Assembly: GCF_026261605.1 (NCBI RefSeq)
Contig: NZ_CP102486.1
Span: 4,030,001-4,094,000, forward strand
Direction: 5' to 3'
DNA from: Dechloromonas sp. A34
GTDB lineage: Bacteria; Pseudomonadota; Gammaproteobacteria; Burkholderiales; Rhodocyclaceae
Length of the DNA: 64,000 bases
Both the position numbers and the translations under genes were made by a program. This document shows positions 1 through 10,100 of the stretch, one piece after another (position 1 is the stretch's first letter; each line of letters opens with the position of its first letter). The notes below the pieces were generated by a model. It ran no database searches. It was not told where the DNA came from and saw only the letters and a list, made by a program, of their open reading frames with translations.

Positions 1-1
1 C

Positions 2-1288
2 GATACCGGCCCTGGCATCCCGCCCGCTGTTCAGGCGCGGCTCTTCGTTCCCTTCGAGCAGGCCGATACCTCGACCACCCGGCGCTACGGCGGCACCGGT
101 CTTGGCCTGGCGATCAGCGGCCGGCTGGCCGAAGCGATGCGCGGGGAGATCGACGTCGACAGCACACCGGGCCAGGGCAGCACCTTCGCCCTGAACATCC
201 TGCTGTCACCAGCCAGCCAGGCGCATCCGTTGCCGGCCAACCCGCCCACCGATCAGCCGCTGCGCTTTCGCGCCGATACGCGCATCCTGCTCGCCGAGGA
301 CAACCCGATCAACGAAGAGGTCGCCAGCGAACTGCTCCGCGCCATCGGCCTCGAACCAGACATCGCCCGCGACGGCGGCGAAGCGATCAGCCTGGCCAGC
401 GCCCAGCGCTACGACCTGGTGCTGATGGATGTCCAGATGCCGGTCATCGACGGCCTTGAAGCCACCCGCCAGCTACGCGCCCTGCCCGGCTGGTCGGCGG
501 TGCCGATCCTGGCGATGACCGCCAACGCCTTCGAAGACGACCGGGCGTGCTGCCTGGCCGCCGGCATGAACGATCACATTGCCAAACCGGTCGAACCGGA
601 GGTGCTGTTTGCCAGCCTTGCCCACTGGCTCCCGGCCAGCCTGCGCCTCGCCGCGATCAGCACCCCGGCCGCGACATCGCTCGATGAGCCGGCGCTGCGC
701 GCCGCGCTGGTCGCCGTTCCCGGCCTCGACAGCACTTTCGGGCTGCACTCGGTGCGCAATCGGCTGAGCAGCTATTGCCGCCTGCTCCACCGCTTTGCCG
801 AGAGCCACGACGGCGACTTTGCGCTGATCCGGCAGAAGCTGGTCGACGGAGAAACCGCCGAAGCCCGGCGCCTCGCCCACTCGTTGAAAGGCGCTGCCGG
901 CACACTAGGTGCCGTCGCCGTCCAGCAATCGGCCACCGCCCTCGAACGGGCGATCAAGGACAAGCTGCCGTCCGCCGCACTTGAGCCGCTGATTGCGCAG
1001 ACTGCCGCCGACTATGATCAGTTGCAGCATCACCTGCTGGCGCTGTTGCCGCCCCCTGCCGCCCCGGCCGAAACCGGCAGTTCACCCGCCGCGCCCGAAG
1101 TGCTGGCTGAATTGCGCCGCCTGCTCGAGGCCGGCGATGTCGGCATCCAGCAATTGATTCACCGCCACGGTTCGGCCCTGCGCAGCTTCCTGGGTGCAAA
1201 CCACGCGGCTTTCGAACGACTGGTCGAACGCTTCGATTTCGAAGCTGCCCTCGCCCTGCTCGACGCCAGCCAGCCCTCCGTAAGCTAA
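2..1288 (+). CDS. Hybrid histidine kinase, C-terminal part (HATPase-REC-Hpt)
   Basis: The gene runs in from the left edge, so only its last 428 codons are visible. The frame opens inside a HATPase_c domain (DTGPGIP box at the first bases, GGTGLGL box near base 95). A receiver domain follows at about bases 285-640, with acidic pocket AEDN, phosphoacceptor Asp in LVLMDVQMP (bases 427-429) and conserved Lys in HIAKPV. An Hpt domain lies at about 735-1050, with its His in AHSLKGAAG. The last 70 or so residues resemble the tail of the hybrid kinase at 10911-14891, so the two are probably paralogues. The role is multistep phosphorelay. The input domain and signal lie outside the window. Confidence 0.9.
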   Translation, partial: DTGPGIPPAVQARLFVPFEQADTSTTRRYGGTGLGLAISGRLAEAMRGEIDVDSTPGQGSTFALNILLSPASQAHPLPANPPTDQPLRFRADTRILLAEDNPINEEVASELLRAIGLEPDIARDGGEAISLASAQRYDLVLMDVQMPVIDGLEATRQLRALPGWSAVPILAMTANAFEDDRACCLAAGMNDHIAKPVEPEVLFASLAHWLPASLRLAAISTPAATSLDEPALRAALVAVPGLDSTFGLHSVRNRLSSYCRLLHRFAESHDGDFALIRQKLVDGETAEARRLAHSLKGAAGTLGAVAVQQSATALERAIKDKLPSAALEPLIAQTAADYDQLQHHLLALLPPPAAPAETGSSPAAPEVLAELRRLLEAGDVGIQQLIHRHGSALRSFLGANHAAFERLVERFDFEAALALLDASQPSVS

Positions 1289-1314
1289 AGCGGCCGAACC
1301 GGGCCGCGAGCCAC

Positions 1315-1345
1315 CTAGTACAACATAGGCACAGGCTGGCACTAG
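1315..1345. repeat. Dispersed 31-bp palindromic element, copy 1
   Basis: The element begins CTAGTAC and ends GGCTGGCACTAG. Its ends form an imperfect inverted repeat. Related 31-bp elements lie at 28309-28339 and 35932-35962. This copy sits between two convergent signalling genes, and its right end contains the TAG stop codon of the minus-strand gene at 1342-2232. Confidence 0.7.
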
Positions 1346-2232
1346 AGGCGGATGGCGGCTTCGACCTCGTTGCCCCGGCCACGATATTCGAGGCGGTCGA
1401 AGCTGATCATCCGCGACATGGCGATCCCGCGCCCGTGCGTATCGAAAGCGCGCTCCGGGCTCATTTCGAGATAGCCCTGCCAGTTGAAGCCAGCCCCCTG
1501 GTCGCGAATCACGAAGCGCAGTTCGCCGTCGACACGGCGCACCTCGACCTCGACCCGGCGTTGCCCCAGGTCGGGCGAGGCCAGGCGTTGTTCGATTTCA
1601 TCATGCAGGCGGTCGGTCTCGATCAGCACCGATTTCTGCTGGTAGCCGATCGCCAGGTTGCCATGCTCGACGGCGTTGAGCATCAGTTCCGAGAGGCCGA
1701 GTACGACCCTTCCGGGCTCGGGCGCCGTGTTGGCGAGCAGTGCCGCCAGTCGCCGCGCCTCATCCGGCGTGTGATAGACGAAGCGGGCCTCGGCCAGACA
1801 GGATAGAACCTGCCCCTGGCGCTTGACCTCGTCCTCGAGTTCCTTGTGGCCCCGGTAATCGCGGGTGGCTGCAGCGACAATGGCGAGCAGCGTGTCGGCC
1901 GAGAAAGGCTTGGTCAGGTAATAGTAGGCGCCAGCGCGGAGGCCTTCGAGGACATCGCTATCGGCCGTCATGCCGGTCTGCATGATCACCGGCACATGGC
2001 GCATGTCGGCGCGCTGCTTGACCCGATGCAGGATTTCGATGCCATCCATGTCGGGCATCATGCGGTCGAGCAGGATGGCGTCGAAGCTGGTCGGCGTGGC
2101 ATCGATCGCCCGCCAGGCGGCTTCACCTGAATCGGCTTCGACGACCCGATAGCCCTCGACGGTCAGGTTTTCAGTCAGGGTCTCGCGACCGATCGGCTCG
2201 TCATCGACTACCAGCACGCAGATGTTATCCAA
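1342..2232 (-). CDS. Response regulator fused to an anti-sigma-type ATPase domain
   Basis: This 296-residue protein has an N-terminal receiver domain (residues 3-120; acidic pair D10/D11, phosphoacceptor D56, Lys108 in YLTKPF). A short helical linker follows, then an RsbW-like HATPase domain (about 165-296) with N-box ELMLNAVEHGN, a DQGAGF G1 box and an HGRGIAM segment. There is no DHp histidine domain, so it is not a classical kinase. In the family such proteins act as phosphorylation-controlled serine kinases or partner switches; that role is inferred here. The start is TTG at 2232, supported by a GAGAGGG ribosome site. It converges on the hybrid kinase ending at 1288, and their proximity suggests a shared pathway. 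Confidence 0.85.
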   Translation of the reverse strand: MDNICVLVVDDEPIGRETLTENLTVEGYRVVEADSGEAAWRAIDATPTSFDAILLDRMMPDMDGIEILHRVKQRADMRHVPVIMQTGMTADSDVLEGLRAGAYYYLTKPFSADTLLAIVAAATRDYRGHKELEDEVKRQGQVLSCLAEARFVYHTPDEARRLAALLANTAPEPGRVVLGLSELMLNAVEHGNLAIGYQQKSVLIETDRLHDEIEQRLASPDLGQRRVEVEVRRVDGELRFVIRDQGAGFNWQGYLEMSPERAFDTHGRGIAMSRMISFDRLEYRGRGNEVEAAIRL

Positions 2233-2363
2233 AACGCCCTCTCGTTTCTTGGTCTGCCCGTGGCAGTTTCAAGGGCATAAGACTAACTGAAAAGGCAGCG
2301 CGCGAACACGTACTTTGGTGCAAGTCGGGGGTGGTATTCCCCTCCCGAAGAACGAGATCCATC

Positions 2364-3587
2364 TCAGGCCGCTGGCCTGTTCCGGTCCAACCAGGCGGCA
2401 GCCCCCAGACCGGCCGCCCGGCCGCTGGCGAGGCAGGCGGTCAGCAGATAGCCGCCGGTCGGTGCTTCCCAGTCGAGCATCTCGCCGGCGACGAAAGTGC
2501 CGGGCAGCGCGGACAGCATCAGGTTTTGATCGAGGCCGGCGAAGCTGACACCGCCGGCCGTACTGATCGCTTCGTCGAGCGGCCGCGTCGCCGTCACCGG
2601 CAATGGCAGGGCCTTGATCGCCGCCGCCAGGGTGGCTACGTTGGCCAGGGTCGCCGGAGAACACAACTCGCGCAACAGGGCGCCCTTGACGCCCTCGATG
2701 CCGACCCGGCGGCGCAGATGATTGGCCAGCGAATCGCGACCGCGTGGCCGTGACAGTTCTTCGCTCAGCCGTTCCAGGCTGCGCCCGGGCGCGAGATCGA
2801 GATGGAGGACAGCGGCCTCGCCGGCCGCCAGCGCATCGCGCAGCGGTGCCGAGAGGGCGTAGATCAGCCCGCCTTCGATGCCGCTCGTCGTGATGTTGAA
2901 TTCGCCCTGCAGGCGCTGGCCGGCCACGGCGGCGATCACCGGCTTGACCGGCTGGCCGGCGAAGCGTTCACTGAAATAAGCGCTCCAGTTCACATCGAAA
3001 CCGCAATTGGCCGGTTTGAGCGGCGCCACGGCGACGCCACGGGCGCCGAGCAGCGGCACCCAGGCCCCGTCCGAACCCAGCTTCGCCCAGCTCCCGCCAC
3101 CGAGAGAGAGAATCACGACGTCGGCGCGTTGCTGAATCTCCCCGGCCGGGGTCGCAAAGCGTAACGCCTCGTCGTCCGCCCAGCCCAGCCAGCGATGGCG
3201 GACATGGAAACGCACGCCCTGCCCACGCAGCCGGTGCAGCCAGGCGCGCAGCAGCGGCGCCGCCTTCATCCCGGTCGGGAAGACCCGGCCCGAGGTGCCG
3301 ACGAAAGTCTCGATGCCGAGCTCGTGGATCCAGGCCCGCAGTTGCTCCGGCCCGAAGGCGTCGAGCAGCGGCGCGATCTGCGCCTGACGGTCGCCGTAAC
3401 GTGCCTTGAAAGCGGGCAGCGGTTCGGCATGGGTGATGTTCATGCCGCCCTTGCCGGCCATCAGGAACTTGCGGCCGGGCGACGGCATGGCGTCGAAGAC
3501 GGCCACTTCCAGGCCGGCGCGGGAAGCCAGTTGTTCGGCGGCCATCAGACCCGCAGGCCCGCCCCCGATGATGGCGACACTGGGCAT
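2364..3587 (-). CDS. NAD(P)/FAD-dependent flavoprotein, TIGR03862/BaiN-like
   Basis: This 407-residue protein begins with a Rossmann FAD-binding motif, IIGGGPAGLMAAEQLA (residues 5-20). It carries PGRKFLMAGKGGMN, the signature of the HI0933/YhiN-like flavoproteins, and ends with an FAD-contacting GGYLLTACLASGR segment. The C-terminal architecture fits the TIGR03862 subfamily. Its substrate is not known. Its ATG overlaps the TGA of the upstream transglutaminase by one base (TGATG), so it is the last gene of the 2364-10511 operon and is probably translationally coupled. Whether it takes part in the ATP-grasp/transglutaminase chemistry is unproven. Confidence 0.88.
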   Translation of the reverse strand: MPSVAIIGGGPAGLMAAEQLASRAGLEVAVFDAMPSPGRKFLMAGKGGMNITHAEPLPAFKARYGDRQAQIAPLLDAFGPEQLRAWIHELGIETFVGTSGRVFPTGMKAAPLLRAWLHRLRGQGVRFHVRHRWLGWADDEALRFATPAGEIQQRADVVILSLGGGSWAKLGSDGAWVPLLGARGVAVAPLKPANCGFDVNWSAYFSERFAGQPVKPVIAAVAGQRLQGEFNITTSGIEGGLIYALSAPLRDALAAGEAAVLHLDLAPGRSLERLSEELSRPRGRDSLANHLRRRVGIEGVKGALLRELCSPATLANVATLAAAIKALPLPVTATRPLDEAISTAGGVSFAGLDQNLMLSALPGTFVAGEMLDWEAPTGGYLLTACLASGRAAGLGAAAWLDRNRPAA

Positions 3588-4561
3588 CAGGTCGCGGGTT
3601 TGGCAGCGGGCACCGCGACCGGCTCGCCGAGCAGGCCGGCGGGAATTTCTTCTTCGTCGAGCGGAACCACGGTCACCGCGACTTCCGGCTCGGTGCCGCC
3701 GCCACCCAGAATGATGCCGCGCAGCGGGGAAATATCGGAAAAGTCGCGGCCGACGGCGACCGTGATGTGTTCGGTATCCGGCAACAGGTTGTTGGTCGGG
3801 TCGAAATCCACCCAGTCGTAGGCGCTTCCCGGGGCATAGACCGAGACCCAGGCATGCGAGGCATCGGCCCCGATCAGCCGCGGCTTGCCCGGCGGCGGCC
3901 GGGTCAGCAGGTAGCCGCTGACATAGCGGGCCGACAGGCCGAGGGCGCGCAGACAGGCAATCATCAGGTGGGCGAAGTCCTGGCAGACACCGCGCTTGTT
4001 TTCCAGCACTTCCATGACCGGCGTCGACACGGTGGTCGCCTCCGGATCGAAGGTGAATTCCCTGAAAATCTTCGCCATCAGCGCCTGGGTACCGATCAGG
4101 ATCGGCGTCTTCGGCGGGAAACAGTCGGCGGCATAGGCAGCCAGTTCATGTTTGATCCGGACATGCGGGCTCTCGAACAGGAAACGCGTCGCATCGAGGT
4201 CTTCGGGCCGCGGCGCCTCGGCGGCATCGTAGGCCAGGCGATCGCGCACGACTTCCCAAGGCAGCGATTTATCGATCTCTTTCGGCAGGTGCGGCGCGAT
4301 CGCGATGGTCATCGCCGAACGGATAACCAGCGCCGCATGCGGCGCGTGAAAGGCGATCCAGGTCGCCGGATTGCCGAAGGCATCGCGCCCGTCGCGCCGC
4401 CAGGTCGGCAGCGGTTCGATGTCGATGCGCTGCTCTTCGATCTTCTGCCACTCGAGAACCCGCGGCGAGAGGTGAAGTTGCTGCTGCGACAGCGACACCG
4501 CGCTGCCGTAGTCGTAGCGGGTTTCGTGGAGAACGTGGTAACGAACCGGATCCATGGTCAC
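3587..4561 (-). CDS. Transglutaminase-like protein (COG1305)
   Basis: This 324-residue protein has a bacterial transglutaminase N-terminal beta domain (about 6-90) and a transglutaminase core. The papain-like triad is visible: Cys193 in NKRGVCQDFAHL, His237 in DASHAWVSVY and Asp254 in VDFDPTN. No signal peptide is seen, so it is probably cytoplasmic. In this family the core acts as a peptidase, amidase or crosslinker, and with ATP-grasp partners it is thought to process small peptide tags. The GTG start at 4561 overlaps the TGA of the ATP-grasp gene (GTGA). A second possible start is the ATG at 4555. Confidence 0.9.
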   Translation of the reverse strand: MTMDPVRYHVLHETRYDYGSAVSLSQQQLHLSPRVLEWQKIEEQRIDIEPLPTWRRDGRDAFGNPATWIAFHAPHAALVIRSAMTIAIAPHLPKEIDKSLPWEVVRDRLAYDAAEAPRPEDLDATRFLFESPHVRIKHELAAYAADCFPPKTPILIGTQALMAKIFREFTFDPEATTVSTPVMEVLENKRGVCQDFAHLMIACLRALGLSARYVSGYLLTRPPPGKPRLIGADASHAWVSVYAPGSAYDWVDFDPTNNLLPDTEHITVAVGRDFSDISPLRGIILGGGGTEPEVAVTVVPLDEEEIPAGLLGEPVAVPAAKPAT

Positions 4562-7092
4562 AAGGCCATCGTCTGCCGGCTGACGTCGCCGACGTGCGTG
4601 AAATAGCGCATGCCGAGGAAATCGGAAAGCTGGATGGCGGCGATGTTGAGTTCGTCGAGCAGGCCGGCCAACTCATCGCAGGCACCACAGGCATGACAGT
4701 CGTCGAACTGCAGGTGTTCCAGCCGCTCGAGGTCGAAGTTGCGCAGGCGTCCGAGGACTTCAGTCAGCTTGCCGTCAAAGGTCGCGCCCAGTTCGCTCGC
4801 CATGCGTTCGAGGTAGCGGGCCAGCACGCTGCCCTGGAAAACCACGCCATGCGGATTGCTGTCGTCGAAGACGAGCAGGTCGATGACCGGCAACAGTTCC
4901 GGCAAGCGGGAATAGCGCGAGCGGTAGGTGATGATCGAGTCGGACAGTTCGAGCAGCCATTCCAGACAGCCCGGGCCACGCGCCGACTTGATGCGCAGGA
5001 AGCCGGCGATCGCCACCGCGAAGAAGGAGAGGCGTTCGAGGCGGCGGCCGACGATCAGGAAACGCCAGCCGTCGTCGCGCGTCATGTTGTCCATCGCGAA
5101 GCCGGTCAGCGAGGAGGAAACCCCGAGCACGCGGTCGAGGAAGGCAATGGCTTCAGTCAGCGAGGGGTGAATTTTCTGCGCCGCCTGCTGCTCGCGCTGC
5201 AGCCGGTTCAGCGAATGCCAGTGGTCGAGCGACAGGCGTTCGCGGACATGCGCCGCCGACCACATCAGATTGCGGATATTGCCGGCCAGGCTGCCCGGCT
5301 GTTCCGGATCGTAAATCGCCTCGAGCAGCATGTGCTCGCTGCCCGCCTTGGCTTCGCCATCTTCTTCCGGCCGGGGCAGGATGCGCAGGCGCCTAGCCAG
5401 CTCCATCGACGAGGCCACGGCCGAACTCTTCTCGCCGCCGGCTTCGACGACGCGACTGAGCGCCACGCGCAGCATGCGCGCGCTGTCGTCGAAACGCTCC
5501 GAGTAACGGCCGAGCCAGAACAGGTTCTCGACGACGCGCGAAGTCAGGTTGGCGCCGGCCCGCACCAGGTCGCGCACGCCGATCGAGGGTTTGAGCATGG
5601 TGAATTCGCTGACCGGACCATCAGTCAGCACCCAGGCATCCTTCGACGAACCGCCGCGCTGCATCGAGATGATGCGTGCGCTGGCCCCGGTCGCGACGCG
5701 GGCCAGGCCGCCCGGCATCACCGAATAGCCGTCGGGCGTCGCCACGGCATAGGCGCGCAGTCCGACCGGGCGGGCGAGCAGCCGGCGTTCGTGGGCGCGG
5801 CTCCAGGTCGGCGCCTGCGACAGTTCGACCATTTCCTGGGCAACGTAGGCATGCGGTCGGGCTTCGATCCGGCGCAGCATTTCGGCACGCGCCTCGCCTT
5901 TGAGCTCGAAACCGAAGACCGGGTCGAGGCGCTGGGTCGGGTAGGCCGCCTTGATCACCAGATCGTCAAAATTTTCCTTGACGTAGTCGAGCGCCGGTTT
6001 TTCGCCACACCACCAGGTGGCGACCGAGGGCATGGCCAGCTTTTCGCCAAGCAGCGAGCGACAGATCGCCGGCAGGAAACCCATCAGCGCCCCGGAGGCG
6101 AGCAGGCCGCTGCCCAGGGCATTGGCTATGAGGACGCGGCCGGCACGGGCGACATTGACCAGGCCGGGCACGCCTAGGGCCGACTCGCCGCGCAGTTCGA
6201 GTGGGTCGCAGTAATCGTCATCCTGACGGCGGAGAATGACATGTACCCGCTTCAGGCCGCGCAGGGTTTTCAGATAGACCGTGTCGCCGCGCACCGTCAG
6301 ATCCTGCCCTTCAACCAGCGGGAAGCCCAGGTAGCGGGCGAGATAGGCGTGCTCGAAGTAGGTTTCGTTGTACGGCCCGGGGGTTAGCAGCACGACATGC
6401 GGCTGCTCGTCGCCCTCGACCGGCGCCAGGGCAGCCAGACCATCGAGATGGTCGCGGAAGAAATCGGCAAGATGCTGGACGTGCAGGTCACGGAACATTT
6501 CCGGGAAGACGCGCGAGACGACCAACCGGTTCTCCAGCGCATAGCCCGCACCGGAGGGCGCCTGCGTGCGATCGGCGATCACCCACCAGCGGCCGTTCGG
6601 GGCGCGCGCCAGGTCGACCGCGTAATTGTGCAGCCAGACCCCGCCCGGCGGCTTGATGCCGCGGCAGGGCCAGAGGTAGCCGTGCTGGCCATAGACCAGG
6701 GCCGGCGGCAGCAGGCCGTCGGCGAGCAGTTTCTGTTCGCCGTAGAGATCGGCCAGCATGGCGTTGAGCAGCCGGGCGCGCTGGGCGATGGCGGCAGAGA
6801 CCGCAGCCCACTCCTCGGGGGCGATGATCAGCGGCAGCGGGTCGAGGGCCCACGGCCGGTCCGAGCCGCTGGGATCGGCATAGACGTTGTAGGTGACCCC
6901 GTTTTCCTGGATCCGCCGGTCGACAAATTCGAGCCGGCGCCGCATCTCCTCCGGCGCCACCGAATCGAGATGGGTGAAAAACTTGTGCCAGTGCGGACGC
7001 ACGCTCCCGTCCGCCGTCAACATTTCGTCGTAGCGGCGGGGCTGTTCGGGTAGATCGCGAGGAGAGTGCGGGCCATTCAGCCAGTCGGGCAA
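4558..7092 (-). CDS. Circularly permuted ATP-grasp/alpha-E (DUF403) fusion protein
   Basis: A COG2308 circularly permuted ATP-grasp domain (first 480 or so residues; YDEMLTADGSVRPHW near the N-terminus, YVAQEMVELS and LRAYAV segments later) is fused to a C-terminal alpha-E helical domain (COG2307; begins near RVVENLFWLGRYSERFD). The open frame continues upstream to 7716, but that part is out of frame with, and antisense-free shadow of, the DUF2126 gene, and has no family character. I therefore chose a TTG at 7092, giving 844 residues, the usual length for such fusions. The ATG at 7023 is an alternative. ATP-grasp enzymes form amide bonds, so a peptide-ligase role is inferred from the family and from the flanking transglutaminases. 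Confidence 0.85.
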   Translation of the reverse strand: MPDWLNGPHSPRDLPEQPRRYDEMLTADGSVRPHWHKFFTHLDSVAPEEMRRRLEFVDRRIQENGVTYNVYADPSGSDRPWALDPLPLIIAPEEWAAVSAAIAQRARLLNAMLADLYGEQKLLADGLLPPALVYGQHGYLWPCRGIKPPGGVWLHNYAVDLARAPNGRWWVIADRTQAPSGAGYALENRLVVSRVFPEMFRDLHVQHLADFFRDHLDGLAALAPVEGDEQPHVVLLTPGPYNETYFEHAYLARYLGFPLVEGQDLTVRGDTVYLKTLRGLKRVHVILRRQDDDYCDPLELRGESALGVPGLVNVARAGRVLIANALGSGLLASGALMGFLPAICRSLLGEKLAMPSVATWWCGEKPALDYVKENFDDLVIKAAYPTQRLDPVFGFELKGEARAEMLRRIEARPHAYVAQEMVELSQAPTWSRAHERRLLARPVGLRAYAVATPDGYSVMPGGLARVATGASARIISMQRGGSSKDAWVLTDGPVSEFTMLKPSIGVRDLVRAGANLTSRVVENLFWLGRYSERFDDSARMLRVALSRVVEAGGEKSSAVASSMELARRLRILPRPEEDGEAKAGSEHMLLEAIYDPEQPGSLAGNIRNLMWSAAHVRERLSLDHWHSLNRLQREQQAAQKIHPSLTEAIAFLDRVLGVSSSLTGFAMDNMTRDDGWRFLIVGRRLERLSFFAVAIAGFLRIKSARGPGCLEWLLELSDSIITYRSRYSRLPELLPVIDLLVFDDSNPHGVVFQGSVLARYLERMASELGATFDGKLTEVLGRLRNFDLERLEHLQFDDCHACGACDELAGLLDELNIAAIQLSDFLGMRYFTHVGDVSRQTMAL

Positions 7093-7148
7093 TGCGGGCA
7101 GGCCGTTTCCGGCCCTTTTATGCGGCCCGGAGGCCGAAACCCGCCGGG

Positions 7149-10100
7149 TTAGGAACGCCGCAAGTCTAGCGTAAACGGGTGTTCGGCGCTGGCCTGCGGG
7201 GCACCGACCTGGATCTTGCCCGGCGTGTGTCCGAAGCGGAAGAAACGCGCCAGACGGCGGCTTTCGGCCTCGAAGGCATTGACCGGGAAGGTATCGAAAC
7301 TGCGCCCGCCCGGATGCGCCACATGGTACTGGCAACCGCCCAGCGAACGCTGCATCCAGGTATCGACCAGGTCGAAGACCAGCGGCGCATGGACGCCGAT
7401 CGTCGGATGCAGGCAGGAGGCCGGCTGCCAGGCACGGTAGCGCACGCCGGCGACGAACTCGCCATTGGTCCCGGTGTTTTGCAGTGGCACTGGCACGCCG
7501 TTGCAGGTCAGCACATAGCGGTCGGGCGCCATGCCCTTGACCTTGACCTGGACGCGCTCGACCGAGGAGTCGACATAGCGCACTGTGGTCCCGGCGCTGC
7601 CCTCCTCGCCCATGACGTGCCAGGGTTCGAGCGCGTGGCGCAGTTCGAACTCGATGCCCTTGACAGCGAAATCGCCGTATTTCGGGAAGCGGAATTCGAA
7701 GTGCGGCGCGAACCACTCGGCCTTGAACGGGTAACCGGCGGCGGCCATTTCCTCCATGACATCGTGGAAATCCTGCTCGGCGTAGAACGGCAGCATGAAG
7801 CGGTCATGCAGTTCGGTGCCCCAGCGCGTCAGCCGGGCCGGTGCGTAGGGCTCCTCCCAGAAACGCGCGATCATCGCCCGCAGCAGCAGTTGCTGGGCCA
7901 GCGACATGCGCGAATGCGGCGGCATCTCGAAGGCGCGCAGTTCGAGCAGGCCGAGGCGGCCGGTCGGGCCATCCGGCGAGTAGAGCTTGTCGATGCAGAA
8001 CTCGGCGCGGTGCGTGTTGCCGGTAACGTCGGTGAGCAGGTTGCGCAGGATGCGGTCGATCAGCCAGGGCGGGACCTGTCCACCCGGTTGCGGAATCTGC
8101 GCGAAGGCGATTTCCAGCTCGTAGAGACTGTCGTTACGGGCTTCATCGACGCGCGGCGCCTGGCTGGTCGGGCCGATAAACAGGCCGGAGAACAGGTAGG
8201 ACAGGCTGGGATGGTTGTGCCAGTAGGCGATCAGGCTCTTCAAGAGGTCCGGCCGGCGGAGAAAGGGCGAGTCGTTGGGCGTCGCGCCGCCGAGCACGAA
8301 GTGGTTGCCGCCGCCAGTGCCGGTGTGGCGACCGTCGACCATGAACTTCTCGGTGGTCAGGCGCGAGATGTGGGCAGATTCATAGAGGTGTGTGGTCTGG
8401 TCGACCAACTGGTCCCAACTCCGGGCCGGGTGGATGTTCACTTCGATGACGCCGGGGTCGGGGGTGACGCGGAAATGGGTCAGGCGCGGGTCGGAGGGCG
8501 GCTCGTAGCCTTCCATGATCACCGGCAGGCTCATCTCGTCGGCCGTGGCTTCGACGGCGGCGACGATTTCCAGGTAGTCGTCGAGCTTCTCGGTCGGCGG
8601 CATGAAGATGTAGAGCTTGCCGTCGCGCGGCTCGGCACACATCGCCAGGCGGGTGATCCAGCCGGCTGATTCCTTGAAGCCGGGCACGGTGTCGGTCGGC
8701 TTCTCCCAGGGATGGCCCTTGCCATGCGCTTCGGCAAAAGCGGCAGCGGAACCGCTACGCCGATCCTGCATTTGCGGAATACGGGCTTCGCGCTCGCCAC
8801 TGACCCGGGCACGCAACTGAGCGTAGCTGTCGAGCGGATCGGTCGCCGTCTCGGCATCGGGCGGATTGACGTAGGGATAATCGCTCTGCGCCGTCCACGG
8901 CTGCGAGTCTATCGGCAGGCGATAGCCCATGGCCGAATCGCCGGGGAACAGGTAGCAGCGCTCGGCACGCAGGAACCACGGCCCAGTCTGCCACTGACCC
9001 CAGACATTCTTCATGATCGGCAGGGTATGGCCGACGGTGTAGGTCAGACCCTGGGTAAACACCTTCATCAGGCGTTCGCGCTCCAGCGCGTCATCGACCC
9101 GCGAATCGAAGGGATCGACGTTCCCCGGCAGACGGCGCTCGCGCCACATGTAGTAGTAGGCATCCTCGAAGGCCGGGAAGACATGCTCGTCGGTAACCCC
9201 GAGACGTTGGGCCACCCGCTTCAGGAATTTTCCGGCCTGCTCGGCGGTGACGCCGTAATCGATGCTTTCGTTGGCGTACAAGGAAGGCGAATTCCAGATC
9301 GGCTCGCCATCCTTGCGCCAGAAACAGTTCAGGCTCCAGCGCGGCAGCTGTTCGCCGGGGTACCACTTGCCCTGGCCGAAGTGCATCAGGCCGTTCGGGG
9401 CGTATTTCTCGCGCAGGCGATGGAAGAGATCGGCGGCGAAAATGCGCTTGGTCGGGCCGAGGGCGGCGGTGTTCCATTCGGCGCCGTCCGGGTCGTCGAC
9501 AGCGACGAAGGTCGGCTCGCCGCCCTGGGTCAGGCGGACATCGAGCTTGCCCAACGTACCGTCGATCTGGTGGCCAAGGCGTTCGATCTCGATCCATTGC
9601 GCATCGGTGTAGGGTTTGGTGACACGCGGCGCTTCCCAGATCCGGCTGACCTGCATGTGATGCTGGAATTCGGTTTCGCACTCGTCGACCCCACCGGTGA
9701 CCGGCGCCGCCGACGACGGTTCCGGCGTGCACGCCAGTGGAATGTGGCCTTCGCCGGCGAATAGTCCGGAGGTCGGATCGAGGCCGATCCAGCCGGCGCC
9801 CGGCAAATAGACTTCGGTCCATGCGTGGAGATCGGTGAAATCGGCTTCCGGACCAGAGGGGCCGTCGAGCGATTTGACGTCGGCGGTGAGCTGGATCAGG
9901 TAGCCGGACACGAAACGGGCGGCCAGGCCGAGGTGGCGCAGCACCTGGACGAGCAGCCAGGCCGAATCGCGGCAGGAGCCGGAACGTTTGGTCAGCGACT
10001 CTTCCGGCGTCTGGACGCCCGGCTCCATGCGGATGGTGTAGCTGATGTCGCGCTGCAACTGGGCATTGAGCGCCACCAGAAAGTCGACGCTGCGCAGCGG

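Noticed and set aside
7093..7716. N-terminal extension of the ATP-grasp/alpha-E ORF
   Set aside because: It lies wholly within the DUF2126 gene in another frame, is Arg/Pro-rich and has no family character.
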